From Anniella stebbinsi (lineage: Eukaryota; Chordata; Lepidosauria; Squamata; Anniellidae): a DNA stretch of 64,000 nt. The translations under genes were made by a program, and so were the position numbers. Under the pieces are notes generated by a model that had not been told where the DNA came from, ran no database searches, and was given only the letters and a program-made list of their open reading frames with translations. Of the stretch, positions 8,980 to 22,400 are shown in pieces. The DNA lies in the NCBI GenBank assembly GCA_029215795.1, contig JARDYH010000002.1, positions 129,897,001-129,961,000 of the forward strand, written 5' to 3'. Position 1 is the stretch's first letter. Every line of letters starts with the position of its first letter.

Positions 8980-11900
8980 GAAAAAAGACCCTGGGCATTT
9001 TCAGTGGCCTTCTTACTTTTGGGGCCATTTTAGGACTCCCCACCCCCAGTGGGTTGTAATTTTGCTTCTTGCTGAAGTTGTGCTCCTATACCCACAGTGC
9101 TGCGTTACAGCATTTACCCACCAATCTCAGAAATTCCATAATGGCAGTAGGCGTGTGTGTGTGAAGGTAGTAGTGGGGAGCGCCAGCCCAGATGCACTGG
9201 AGGAATTAAGTGGATTTGGTTTAGCTGGAACCAGGAACAAAAGTTTCACGTCAGCATGTGCACTGTGTCACCAGCCCAGCTGTGGTGTTATGGTCAGACC
9301 ACAGTTTGGCCAATGGAGCCATGACTGAGGCTCCCATGCTCCCCCTTCAATGTCTTCTGATTTCTCTCCCACACTTACTAACTAGGTTGTGATACGTATA
9401 GCTTGCAATGTCACCTGAATCGCATAATCAATAGTTGCCATAAACCATAGGTTTGCTTCCTGTCCAGGACTGGAAACCTACTTCGAACCATAGTTTCCAA
9501 TGCTGGTCTCAGGAAACTCGCGGCTTGCACTATCCACAGTTTGACCAATTTGCACACTTCAGCAAAATATAGTTTTCATGTGTCACGAAGTGAGGGTGGA
9601 CAGAGAGCGTGAGGCCAAGGCATGTTGGACAACAATGTCGAGAGGGCCACACCATGGCAGCTAAGCTGAACCCCTGCTGCGTTATGCAGCAGTCAGGCGC
9701 CCACCTCCTCGTATGGCACTGCAGCAAATCCCTGCCTCTGATAGCGGGGTGGGTAGCCCTCCAGATGTTGGATGATACCTATCACTCCTGACCACAGGCC
9801 ATGCTAGGTGGGGCTGGTGGGAGTTGAAGCCCATCAGCACTTGGAGGGCCACAGGTCTGACCCCCTCTGTATGGGATTCTGCCAAGCAGCCCTGGCTAAT
9901 AAAGGCCACAGGTTTAATTGGGGGGAGGGGGGGATAGAAAAGCCTCAGCCAGGAACTGAGAAAGTTTCAAGGCCTCTGAAAGTCATGACAGGCCGGATGG
10001 CACATAATGTGCAACCAGGTTGGTGGAAAAACGGCTGAATAAAACAGCAGCAGGCAGGCCTGTCTGAGCACTGCCCCTGCCCACCCCTGCACCCCACAGG
10101 CTGGGCTCCAGACCGCTAAAGTGTCCAAGCAAGGCCTACGCACATCAAAACAAAAGGAAAGAAAAGAGAGTCGAGGGAACTGCTCTCACAATGTGAGGAG
10201 ACTGTCTGCTCATTCCAATCACGGTCCGGTTTATTCTCCTCAGCAGGCGCTCCATAATCAACTGGATGTGAGATGCGGTGGGGCCCTGAGGAGATTAAAC
10301 AAACATAAGCTGTTTAGGCAGACTCTTGGCACGCTCCCTTCCAGAGGGATTTCCATGGCGCAGGAGGAACCAGGCCAACCGGACAGGCAATGGAGAGAGG
10401 TCGAGAGAGGCAGGAGAAGAGGGGCTCTTTCTCTCCCACCCACCCCTCCGTTTCTCTCCCTTCCCAGCCTCTAGCCTTGCTATATTTCTCCCCCGCAACT
10501 CTTTACCTCACTGTTTTCCCCACTCTACCCTTTTACCTTGCTATTTCCCCTTCCCTTCCGGTCTCGAGCCTCGCTATTTCTCTCCCCACCATCCCCTCTT
10601 TTGTCTAGCCAGGCCTCCACAGCAGTCATTATGAGACTAGCCACATCATCCATGGGAGCCATATTGTGCTAGCGGCCACAGCAGTTCCCCAAATTCCCAA
10701 ATGTGTCCATGGGTCCAAAAAGGTTGGGGGGTAATGCTTACAACTCTGTCATAGTCCTGACAAAGAGGGCAGCTGTCAGTGGGGCATGAGAAGATAGTTT
10801 TTTAAAAATAAAAAATAAACCTATACCCATGCCATGACCCATGCCAAGGCCCAACATGTTTAACGTAACACGCAGTTTGGCTTTCAGAATGTGAATTTTA
10901 AACCCAAATATCAAGGGTCACAAAATATACATAGCCCTGCCTAGTCAATATTATCTTCAGCAGCCATCTCCAAACTGGCACTCTTCAGCTGTTTTGGGCT
11001 GCAACTGCCATCAGCCAGCATGACCAATGTTCAGGGATGATGGGAGTTGTAGTCCAGAACATCTAGAGAGCACCAGGTAGGGGGTGGCCGCTCTACACTG
11101 GTTAGCTTCTAGTGTCTCTCAGTCCAGCCACCTATCGTGTTCCATCAGGAAATCCATCGTCCGTCCTTGGCAATGGCTCATTAGAGGAGGCTCGGTGGGG
11201 TCAAGACGGCTGGGTCATGTCTGGAACTAAGGTTAGTTTTCAGGACCTTGGTCAGCAATCCTGGAGCTAGTGAACTAACTAGCTCTTCCAGCAGCGTCTG
11301 GAAGCAACTGGCAGGCTTTTATAGTCAGGTCGGGAGGGTTTATCTGGAAACCACGCTGCTTCAGGCACTGCATCTGGCTGTTAAAGGGCCAGCAGCCTTT
11401 TCCCGCAAGCACTGACTTCTCCTAGGAAATGAAGGTTGGAGGAGGGGGAGCCAATTGGGGACTACTCCCCTGTTCAGTAGAGAAGTCTGAAGTCCACTCC
11501 TCTGACTCAGAAGGCAGTAGCACCTCCTGGGGGCTGCATGAACAAGACATGGGGTCCGAGAGAGTGGGCCCCAATTCAGAAGGACCATGAAATGGTTCTG
11601 ATGCCTCCCTGGAGTCACTGTCGGCTTCAATTTCTGAGGGGACCCAAGGACCTTTAACTAGAAATACTGGGGATTGAACCTGGGCCTTTCTACAGAAGCT
11701 TTTCCCAACCTGGTGCCCTTTAGGTGTTTTGGACTACAGCTCCCATCAACCCTGACCATTAGCTATGCTGGGTGATGCTGATGGGAGTTGTAGTCCAAAA
11801 CACCTGGAGAGCAACAGGTTGAAGAGCTGTTCTCCAGGCAAAATAAACGACCTCCTTTTGAATTGTGGCTCCTCCTAGAACATATAGGGAGTGCTTTCGG

Positions 11901-14900
11901 AGTGCTTCCAAAGCGGTGGCAGTGGGAAAATCCCATCCATGTAGACACTCACCACCTCCTTCCGATCCAAAACCTCCAGAATATTGTTAAGGAGCTGTGA
12001 ACAAGCTTCATGATCTGGTTTGTTGGAATTATCATCCAGCTGCCCACTTAGCTGATCAACGAGCAGAGGAAGCAGAAAATCTCGGCATTCTGGGGAACAG
12101 GAAATATAATAGTGGATCAGGCCGCCTGCGCTTAGAGATGGACGAAAATTTATTTTCAGTTCGGTTTTGATAAGATTTTACTAAAATCCCACAAAGTTCT
12201 CTATAAAATGGACAGATTTGCCCACCCAATCCTAGGGCTTTGACTACATAGCTCTTAAAATTCTGGTTCGGATTCTTGCGTGCAGAATTAAGGTAGCCAC
12301 CTCTTTTTTTTTTCAGACTGACTTTTAATCTTTTAGAGCCACCTGGTAGGCAGGCACAACATGGTCATCTCCATGCAAGAAATAGCTGTATCTGTTGAAT
12401 TTGGCTTTTCAGTGATCATTTCAGTTCCTTTTTGATAAAAAATTTACTCAAATTTGCAAAGTTCTTCATACTCAGGAGAGAAAGGACTTGAGCTTTAAAA
12501 CATCTGAATGCAAGAAAAGGTGAAACTGACAGATTCACCCATCCCTGTGGCTGTGTTTGAACTTGTGATGCCCTGATCTTCTAACAAAACAAAGAAAAAA
12601 ATGCTTACATACAGAAAAGGAAATTTACAGACAGCATTCCTCTACCTGCGCCACCGCAGTTCTTCCCAGAAATTATTAAAGTAATAATAATTGAATACAT
12701 TAACGAAAACATTTTCATGCTTGATAGGGAGCATGAATGTGGCCGTGCTTCTCAGATTTAAGCCATTCTGATGTATCTCCATTGCTCAGGAGAGCGGGAG
12801 TAGAACCAGTATGTGCAAATTGCAGGGAAGCAGATTTCGGCTCAGTGTTAGGAGAAACTTAACAATGAAGCTGTTGTACAGTGAACGGACTACTACTTCA
12901 GGAGACGGCAGGCTCTCCTTTGTAGGCATTTTGGTAGAGGTTCAATGGCCATCTCTCACTGATGCTATAGCTGTATCCTACATTATAGATCCTGTATGGA
13001 GCTGGGGTGGATTGGGATGGGGGATTGGACTAGGTCAGGGATAGGCAGAAAGTAGATCTCCAGATGTCAAGTCCCAGCATTTCTGACCACTGGCCATGCT
13101 GCCAGAAGCTTCTGGCAGTGGAAGTACCAAACGTCTGGAGATTTGCCCTCTGCCCACCCCTAGACTAGGTAATTGTCAAGGTACCTTCCATCTCTATGAT
13201 TCCATGATCAGGATCTCGAGTCAGAAATTTCTTCTCAACACCTTGAAGCTCTTCTGCATAAGTTCTGCTAGCCTTTGTATAACTGCAACATGGCAACCCT
13301 GACTTGCTAACTATGTAATTCCAATTGTTGGGTCATGCATGTGTGTGTGTGTGCATGTAGCCAAATTTCAGAACTTTATAATATTTATTTATTTATTACA
13401 TTTGTATACCGCCCCATAGCCGAAGCTCTCTGGGCGGTTTACATAGGATTAAAAACAATTAAAAACAATATACAAAAATTAAAACAGCAAAAACATACAA
13501 CATACACACAATGCACACATACATTTAAAACCACTACAACAGCCCAAAAAAACTACAAAAACAAAAACAAACCCAGGCTCCTCAGATATTGCCAAATGCC
13601 TGAGAGAAGAGGAAAGTCTTGACCTGGTGCCGAAAAGATAACAATGTGGGTGCCAGGCGGGCCTCGTCTGGTAGATCATTCCATAATTGGGGGGCCACCA
13701 CAGAGAAGGCCCTCTCCCTTGTTACCGACCTCTGAGCTTCCCTCGGAGTAGGCACTCGGAGGAGGGCCTTAGATGTTGAACGTAGTGTTCGGGTAGGTTT
13801 ATGTCAGGAAAGGCGTTCCGTCAGGCAGATACTTTCCATTTTTTATCGCTCGGTTTTAGGCTAAGAATTCAGTCACACTATGAATCGGCTTGGAGCCACA
13901 CAACTGCTCTAAGTCGCCTACAGTTTCAAAGTTCACTCACAGAAGACTCCGAAGCCACTGCTACAAGCAAGCATTTCTGCAACTCAATACTACGCCTTGC
14001 TAACAGAATGTTCCCTTGTAAATGTTTAAGGCGTTGCACTAGTGTGAGCTGCTATTTACGCATGACAGAGCAATTAGTAACCGATGAATCAGAATTAAAT
14101 AAGAGCCTTTATTAACAAAATAAAGAGCCAGTCCATTAAGCCGCACAGGTTCTGTGCAAACAGAAAATCCAAAGGGTAGAATAGAAGTGTGAGGAATACA
14201 ACATTCAGTTTGAAGGGCTGAAAATTCTGAAATGCAATATGGTCACTTGTGGGCATCCTAATTAAACAACAACAGGAGGGTTTGATGCATTTCACACATT
14301 CACCAACACCAAACCACTCAGATGCCCCATTTTCAGCCAAGCCGTTAGATAAGAGGCATGGCCTAATTCTACGGTCTGTTCTGCAAGGCATCAAGTAGAC
14401 AGGAACAGTTGCAAAGCCATCCAAAGTGCTGCACTGGTGCATCAAATCAGGGACCCCTTCATTGTAACTGGAAACTGCTCTAGGTAAGCCCCCTCCTATA
14501 CCTCCAGCTATCAACTGCCGTTGCTGAGGCCAACACAGGAAGCAGCAGCAGCAGCTCCGACGCTGTATGTACAGCCAACCTCACGACCTGCTGAAATAGG
14601 AACCCAGTGCCCAAATTTGCTGCTTCTTTCCCCCCCTCCTCCCTCCCCACCCCCCTTTCCTTTTGTTCACGATTTTTGGGCTGTGAGCCTGCAGTCTTAT
14701 TTCTGGCCTTTGTAAGCCGCTCTGGGATAAAAATGTGTAAAAATGAATAAAACAGAGTCTAGCATAATTTGGACATTTATCAGAGAGGGTCAGCCTGGAT
14801 CAGAACCAAGGTCTGCCAAGGGTCATGTTGGCTGGGAATGATGGGAGTTGTAGTCCAACATATACGGAGGACACCAGGTTGGGGAAGGCAGCAAGACGTA

Positions 14901-17900
14901 CACCGTCCCCCTCCGCCCTTTTGCCTCTAATCTGCTGAGGAGGAGGCGGTAAGGCATGGGAGAGGCAGACTGGAATGGGAGGCTTCAGGGACTGGTCCAG
15001 AGGTGCCACAGACTCCAGCTGCCATGGACCCATGCCACGGATTGCCACCCACGGGCCACAGGTTCGAGATGCCAGCGGGACTTAAACGCACAGCCTTCAA
15101 GAAGTTTTGCAGAGTACCCTACAACAAATGGTTTCCCATACCTCAGCAAACTAGTCAGAATACCTAAAACTGGAATACACACACACACACACCACAAAAG
15201 AGAGAGAGAGATTGGGGGTGGGGGAGAGAGAGAGAGAGATTCACCGGCTTGACGGAATAGGTCACTGTCCACAATCTTTGTCATGCAGTTGAGCTTCTGA
15301 TGGACGAGCTGGTTATCTGGGATGCTTTGGATAAATTGGCTAAAGAGGACGCTGAAAAACAGAGTAGGCGGGAGAAGAGGATGCTTGTGTTCATTAATGT
15401 TTCTCATCGTTGTTCGGCTACAGTGGGGAAAGCGTTCCAAAATTGCGGGGCCTTCACTGAAAAGGTCTTCCCCCCCCCCCAGTATACCCTGGCACATCTT
15501 GGATGGGGGGAGGGGACTTGGAGAAAGGTCTCGCCTTCCCTCAAGGAGTCCACCAGCTGCTGTTGCTGGTCCTGCTCTCTCTCATCCTTGTGCCACCTGC
15601 TCGGTTGATGGGTTGAGAGTAAATAGGCAGCGGCATCCGCTGCTTCTCCTTCTCCCCATCCCCATTGTCTGGACCAGAGCAAAAGGCAGGAGAGGAAGCA
15701 AGCTGCAATGGTGTTGAAGAGGAGGAGCATATCCAGGGAGTTCTTATCAGAGGGCCCCTGCTGGGATGTCAGCCATTGGCAGGTTCCCCACCAAGTCTAC
15801 CTTTGATGCCAACCCTGCTTGGAAAGCTCCTGGAGAATTCCTGCCAGTTAGAGGAGACGGCTAGACCATATCGCACAAGACAGACCCATGGTCTGATCCA
15901 GTAAAAGCCAGCTTCACATTTTTCAGGGATGGAAAATAACGCAGTGAGTGAAGAATCTCAGAGCATGAGTGAAACCTTTAATAAAATGTCGCCGTGTATC
16001 TTCATCTCCTAATGGGAGTGCGCCTGTTCAGGGTTCCAGCCAGACACTCCCTTCAAGTAGAGTTTTCTGCTCTTTCCCGTTTTTCTTTTCTAACTCAATG
16101 TTTTATGGCTACTGAGCATGTGCAGTCCTCATTGGACCGAATTTGGGGTGGGTGGTTTCTGTGTCCTTAGATTTCTTTGTGTTTTTTTTTAAAAAAAATT
16201 CGGGCCTCTGCAAACCTTGTTCCCTCAAGTATATTGATACCTCCCCCTTATTTCTTCATAGCCCCATATTGGCTCCATTTTGTTGGTATGCACCCCCTGA
16301 GTTCACTATTAAGAGGGAGTGATGGTTTAAATAGGCTGACCATATGAAAAGGAGGGCAGGGCTCATGTAACTTTAACAGTTGTAGAGAAAAGGGAATTTC
16401 AGCCGGCATCATTTGTATGCAATTCGTACCTGGGGAAATTCCCTCTTCATTACAACAGTTAAAGTTGCAGGGGCCCTGCCCTCTTTTGTATCTGGTCACT
16501 CTAGTATAGTGCCTGAAACTTTAATTGTTGTGATGAAGAGGGAATTTCACCAGGTACTAATTGCATACAAATGACACTGGCTGAAATTCCCTTTTCTCTG
16601 CAACTGTTAAAGTTACATGAGCTCTGTCCTCCTTTTCATATGGTCACCCTAGGTTTAAAGGCATGTCTCCAGGAGGGCCTTCCCCTACATAATTTCAGCT
16701 AGAGAACGGCCATAGAGTCATTTCCAGAAGGGTTCCTTAACAGAGCAGCAGGGTGAAAATCTACCCTTCAATTTGCAGGATTTCCACTTTGAAAACGTTT
16801 GTGCAGTTTTCATCCAACTGGAAAAAAATAATAATCCAATAAAACACGGCTATCACTGTGTTCTTTCACAAAGAAACAGATATGTTTAGCCTGGCTTAGG
16901 TTGCCATTTTTTCCCCCCGATGTCTCCTTGCCAGACATAAAGGAGGGAAAATGTTTTATAGCTACCTGAGCTCAACAGGATCAAAGACTAGTTTGACATC
17001 GTTGATGATGCTTGGTAAATACTTTAAGGCAGCACCCTGTAAGATACAGAAAAGAGAAAAAAAAACCAAGGTTAATCCCTCCACTCTAAAAGCTAGATCA
17101 TCCTCTGTTTGAGGGATACACTGACAGTCCTATCTGGGTCAAAGATCCAAGCTGACTGTAAAGTTTGTCCTTGCTTTAATCCATTTGATTTATTGGTTTA
17201 TTAGAAACCTTATTTGATCTATTTACTGCCTGCATTTGTGCTTCATCTTTCTATAAAATATCCAAGGGTGCTTACAACCAAAATAAACGCAATGCTTAGT
17301 AACAAAAATATCACTAAAACCAACAATCAGTCTTAATAAAGGACTAAAATAAACTTAAAGATGGTATTCTACAAAAGCTAGCCAGAATAAAACAGTTCTC
17401 CATTGCCTGTCAAAAACCAAACAGCAAAGAGGGCAGGTGAACCTCCTTTGGGAGCTGTTTCAATTCTGGTCACCACAACTAAGAAGGCCCTGTCTCAAAT
17501 ACAGATTTCTATACAGCTATATTTCTGACAGTGGGTGGATCCAAAGCAGGGTCTCAGCAAATGAACAATTGTAAGTTTTACTCTTGGCAATGAGCTTTTT
17601 TTTTCCTTTTGGAAAAGAAAGGCCAGATGTACATAGAACGAATAGATCAGTCTTGCATTAACAACTTGCCTGATTGCCATAGGTGACTAGAAATTCCATG
17701 CAGGTGAGTGAGAAACCTGGTGAAAGAGGGATGCATTGCTCTGTCCTTCTACTAAGAGCCCTTTAGGTTTCTGTTCTAGCCACGAAGGAAAGAAAGCTAT
17801 CTTTTTCACTACTAGTTCAGAAATACAGTGAGCTGGCTCCACCAGTCCACCTGGTTGAATGCTTTTAACTAGTCTGCCAACAGATTTGATACCAGCATGG

Positions 17901-19302
17901 AAATGCAGGCCACTGGCCTTGTAGCAGGCTAGTAATTTTTAAATTTATTTAAACGTTGTTTAATCCACCTTTCCAGATGCATTGCCCTCAATAGGTGATT
18001 TATGAAAACATTAACATACAAATTGCAATATGTCCAGGCTTTTTTTAAAAAAGCCAGCAGTGGGGGAGGCGATACGTATCTCCCTGTGGAAGAAATTCCA
18101 AAGATTTGGGGCTACCACTGAAAAAGCCCTATCCATAGTACCTGCCAGCCTCATGATTCTTGGTATTGGACCAGAGAAGAGCATCTCTGACACTGATCTT
18201 AATATTGGGATAGGCTCATAGAGGTGTAGGCAGTCCTTGAGTGAATGTGGTCTCAAACCATTTAGGGCTTGAAAATCCAAAAGCAGCACCTTGAATGAGC
18301 CCAGAAATTAATAGGCAGCCAATGTAAATGATACAGAATAGAAGTAATATAATCCGAACACCTATTTCCAACTAGCATCTTAGCTGACACAGCTTGTCAT
18401 CATTTCCAAATTGTCTTCAAGGGCAGCCCCACACAGAGTGCATTGCAGTAATCTAACCTAGATGTAACAAAAGGAGGTGCCACTGCGGTGAGGTCAGCTT
18501 TCTCTAGATAGGGCTGCAATCGCTGAATCAGCCAAAACTGGTGTTTTGGTTGTTCAGGCCAATCCCTTTCGAAAGCTTATTTGCAAGGCTGAAAATAAAT
18601 CGTATGAGTTCATGATAGAAGCCACAAGATCTTCAGACAATGGCAACCGGCCTGTACTAACCTTGATTTTGACAGCCTCCTCAAGAGGTCTGTCCATGAG
18701 GACGTTAAAGGAGAGGAACAGCTTGCGGATGGAGTTGTTAAACTCGTCTTTGTCTTCACTTTTCCCGTAAAACCTAAAAGGAGAAAGAATGTCTTATGCT
18801 AATTATCCATTGGCTGGTCATAGCGGGTTTTTTAAATGATGGAATGGCACTTTCTATATACCACAGTTCTGGTGGATGCATCAGGAGCCTCATCTCGAAT
18901 ACCTGGATGCTTCAGTGGAACATCCACTGGCAACATCAAAGCTGGGGAAGCGGGGAAATAAGACCTTAAATCTTCCCGCATGCACTTGACAAGGGAAGTT
19001 TAAAGAAAGGGGAAAGGGGCAGGGAGGTTTATCAGGACTTCCTGCAGGGAGCGTTGGCTGCAAGGCAAACCATTGCACGTTCTGTCCAAATTACAGCAGG
19101 GTTTGGGCTTGGATCAGAAGGGCTTAGGGATTTCCAAATATTTCCCTCGTCAGTTTTGACACCATCATTAGCAGTTATGTTGCATGATAATGGTCACTTT
19201 GTGAACTGGAATGTCTATGCAAGCATTTGGGATCTGGATTTCATGATCTTTCAATCATGCCTCACAAGAATTGGTACTGGACAGAGAATTCAACATCCAA
19301 GG

Positions 19303-19350
<48 letters not shown>

Positions 19351-19403
19351 CTCTCCCTCCCTCCCTCCCTCCCTCCACCTCTCTCTCCCTCATTTGCACC
19401 CTC

Positions 19404-19449
<46 letters not shown>

Positions 19450-22400
19450 CACCTCCATGGAGGCTTATGAGCATCCAGTGCAGAGCAGGAGGAGTGGTAG
19501 AAGCGATTGTCACTTCTCTGCTCCTCTCCCACTCTGCATTTTTGCTAGATGGGCTTTTTTCCCATCTAGCTGGGGCACATTGGAGGGAGAATGAAGGAGG
19601 CTGAGCTCGTACCCCAGCCTCTCCAGTCTCCCCTCCTCTGCGCCCACTGAAATTGTTCTTTCTGCTCCAGCTGCAAAGGAGATGGGGAAGAGGCATGGAT
19701 CCCCTCCTCTGAGGTTGGAGTGCACTCGAGGTCAGAATCCTACGTATCCTATGCCCCCCCCCCCAGATGCTGTTTAGGGGCCATAGGATTGCTCCACTAT
19801 TTTCTTTTATACCTCTATTCTTTTATGTATGTTGAATTGGGATTTTTTCCCCTTTTTGTTTGCTTGGTTAGTCACCTTATTTGATTTGATTTATTAAAAA
19901 CACACACCAAATAATTATAAATTGTCTGTTTATTGTAAGCCCTTCCCCAGAGAGCTTGGTTATGGATTGGCACGCAAACGTTGCAAATAAATAAACAAGT
20001 CCCATTATGTTCAGCCAGGCCCCTTATTAAATATGTTTAGATTGCAGTCTTAGAGAAGCGCAAGAGGAAGTATTCTACAAACAAAACAAACAAAAGAGGT
20101 TTATATTTAGTATTGGTTTGAAGCAAAGAGCTAGTTAATTTCCACTCACTTGACCCTGAAAAGAACTGGGCTTTCCTGCAATAAGTCAATGATTCTTTGG
20201 AAATAAATGATGTACTCATATTATGGGGATTTCCTCTAGCACCACTAATCCCTGAAAGAAACTCTGCTCACTTCCTTGAACATTCAGTTGTGCAGTGGGT
20301 CCATGGGAACAATTAAATGTCTTGACTAATGAAGGCAAACAAAACATCTCCGCAGTATTCCTTGGCATCTATGACTCTGTGTGCTCAGAATAAACCTTGA
20401 ACTTGAAATAGAAGTTGGACAAGTGGGACCCGCAACAAAGTGTGGCAGCGTGGAGAGCCACTGTTCAAAGCGCCAGACTCTCCACTCCACTTCATCCCAT
20501 CCCACCCAATCCCCTTTCCATCCCCCCTCCCCAATAGTCAGCATCCCGTGGCCACTAATCATGCTCTGGGCTGTTTGGGGTCCCCTCTCCTTAAGGCTCC
20601 CCCCACCCCCACTGTAAATATTTTATGTACTTCTACAAACCTTGAGGTTCCCCCAAGCCTGAAGACACCACCCTCTTGTGCATAGATGGCGCCACTTCGG
20701 CTACTTAAGCGATGACACTCCCTCGACTTCTGAACTGTCAGCCAAAAGGACTGAAAATGTGTTAAAAGTAAAATAAAATAGATAACGAGGAGGTTCTCAC
20801 AATGCTGGCTTTCTGCACCCAGTACCAATTTCTGCACTTGTGATATGATCGTAGGACCCATAGAATCCTAAGAAATAACATTTGCCTAGTGGCTGAAGAG
20901 AAGTCCAAACCGAGCCCATGTTTTCTGTCTCCAACTTACCCTAGGTACAGCACCCTTGACTGAACTATGAACCGGAACAAGTACTTCAAGGCTTTCAGGG
21001 CAGCAAAGAGCAATTCTGTCTTGCTGGAGTCGTCTGCATTTCCAACGTAGTAGTTCAAAACTTTGGTAAGTTTTCTGAAGCAAGAGAAAAAACACTTCAT
21101 TAATAAATCCAGGATGATGTAAGTGGTGGCTCTTATGCCAGTCAGAGGTCCCATCAGAGTGAAGGTGGGGAAAAAAGAACCCTTCTACAACTTCACCTGC
21201 TTCTCTGTACCACAGGCCGTGCTTTTTAGGAATGGACAAAGCTGCACTACATCAGGACAGATGATTTGCCCACCAGAGCCAGTGTGGTATAGTGGCTAGA
21301 GTGTTGAACTGGGAGTCGGGAGATCTGGGTTCTAGTCCCCGCTCAACCATGGAAACCCACTGGGTGACTTTGGGCCAGTTACGGACTCTCAGCCCAACCT
21401 ACCTCACAGGGTTGTTATTGTGAGGATAAAATGGAGAGGCGGATTATGTATGCTGCACTGGGTTCCGTAAGGAGGAAAAAAGGTGGGATATAAATGTAAT
21501 AAATAAATAAATAGTCTATTCTGACTGCTGCAACCCTTCAGCATGGAATGCATGTTGACTCCCATTAAGCTATGGTTCCTCCCTCTCACAGAGCCATTGC
21601 CAACACACATTCAGACCCATATCATTAAAGCTCAGGGCAACTTCACATGGTATGGAAATGAGCATGCTACACACCTACATAGTGATATACTCACATCGAT
21701 CCCTGTAATATAAAATGGCAATTTTTTTCCGATGTGCGAATACAATGCCGGATTAGATAGGACTTTGGTCTAATCCAGAGGGGCTCTTCTTATGTTCTTA
21801 AGCAACTGACAGTGGTCACGTCCCCAACCCAACCCATCCCCTCCTCTCCATTTTACTGTGGATAGGAACAGCTGCAGTCAGACCATTGGTCCATCTAATC
21901 CAGTACTTTCAACACCAACTGGCAAAAGCTCCCCAGGGTTACAGGCGGGAATTTTTCCAGCCCTACCTGGAGATGCTAGGGGTTGAACCTGGAACCTCCT
22001 GCATGCAAAGCATGCACTCTACCACTGAGCAGCAACCCCATCTCAACTAGGAAGGGGAAGCCTGAACACCAAGAGCTGTTCCCTGATTCCTGGGTTTCCC
22101 TAGCCGCAGCCATGGAAGGAGGCAGTGGAACTAGCATACAATGATACAGATGGGAAATGAGGGGTGGGGAAGGGAAAAAGAGGTCCTACCCCCCCCCCCA
22201 CCCCCAGCCAGAGCTAGGAATGTCAGAGAAATGCATGGGGGGGGGGGGAGTTTGACCTGTTTTCTTAGATTCAGCCCCCCAGACTTTGTTTAGTTTCCTG
22301 CTACGGCACCCGACTCTATTCGCAGCGAGTTGGGTGAGTTTGTAGCTTTTTCCAGGCACTGAGCACATTTCCCCCCACAGGATCTGTAAGATGCACACAT

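Noticed and set aside
8738..8980. CRISPR-like array (three repeats with spacers)
   Set aside because: The repeats are LINE tails and the spacers are microsatellite; this is a vertebrate genome.
8699..9043. Open frame encoding poly-Ile/Tyr/Leu
   Set aside because: Translation of (ATA)n microsatellite and the triplicated LINE tail.
14985..15497. 170-aa open frame as one exon
   Set aside because: Only 15245-15351 matches DOCK5; the rest is flanking intron (before the TTTCAG acceptor and after the GTGAAT donor).
18011..18289. 92-aa frame as a host gene
   Set aside because: It has the [11 protein letters not shown] phrase of an L2-like LINE C-terminus and a LINE tail follows.
19227..19604. Several open frames rich in Ser-Leu or Arg-Glu
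   Set aside because: All are readings of the CTTT/TC microsatellite.
21276..21345. tRNA gene on the + strand
   Set aside because: A and B boxes are present, but the cloverleaf fails and a SINE body with an AAATA tail follows.
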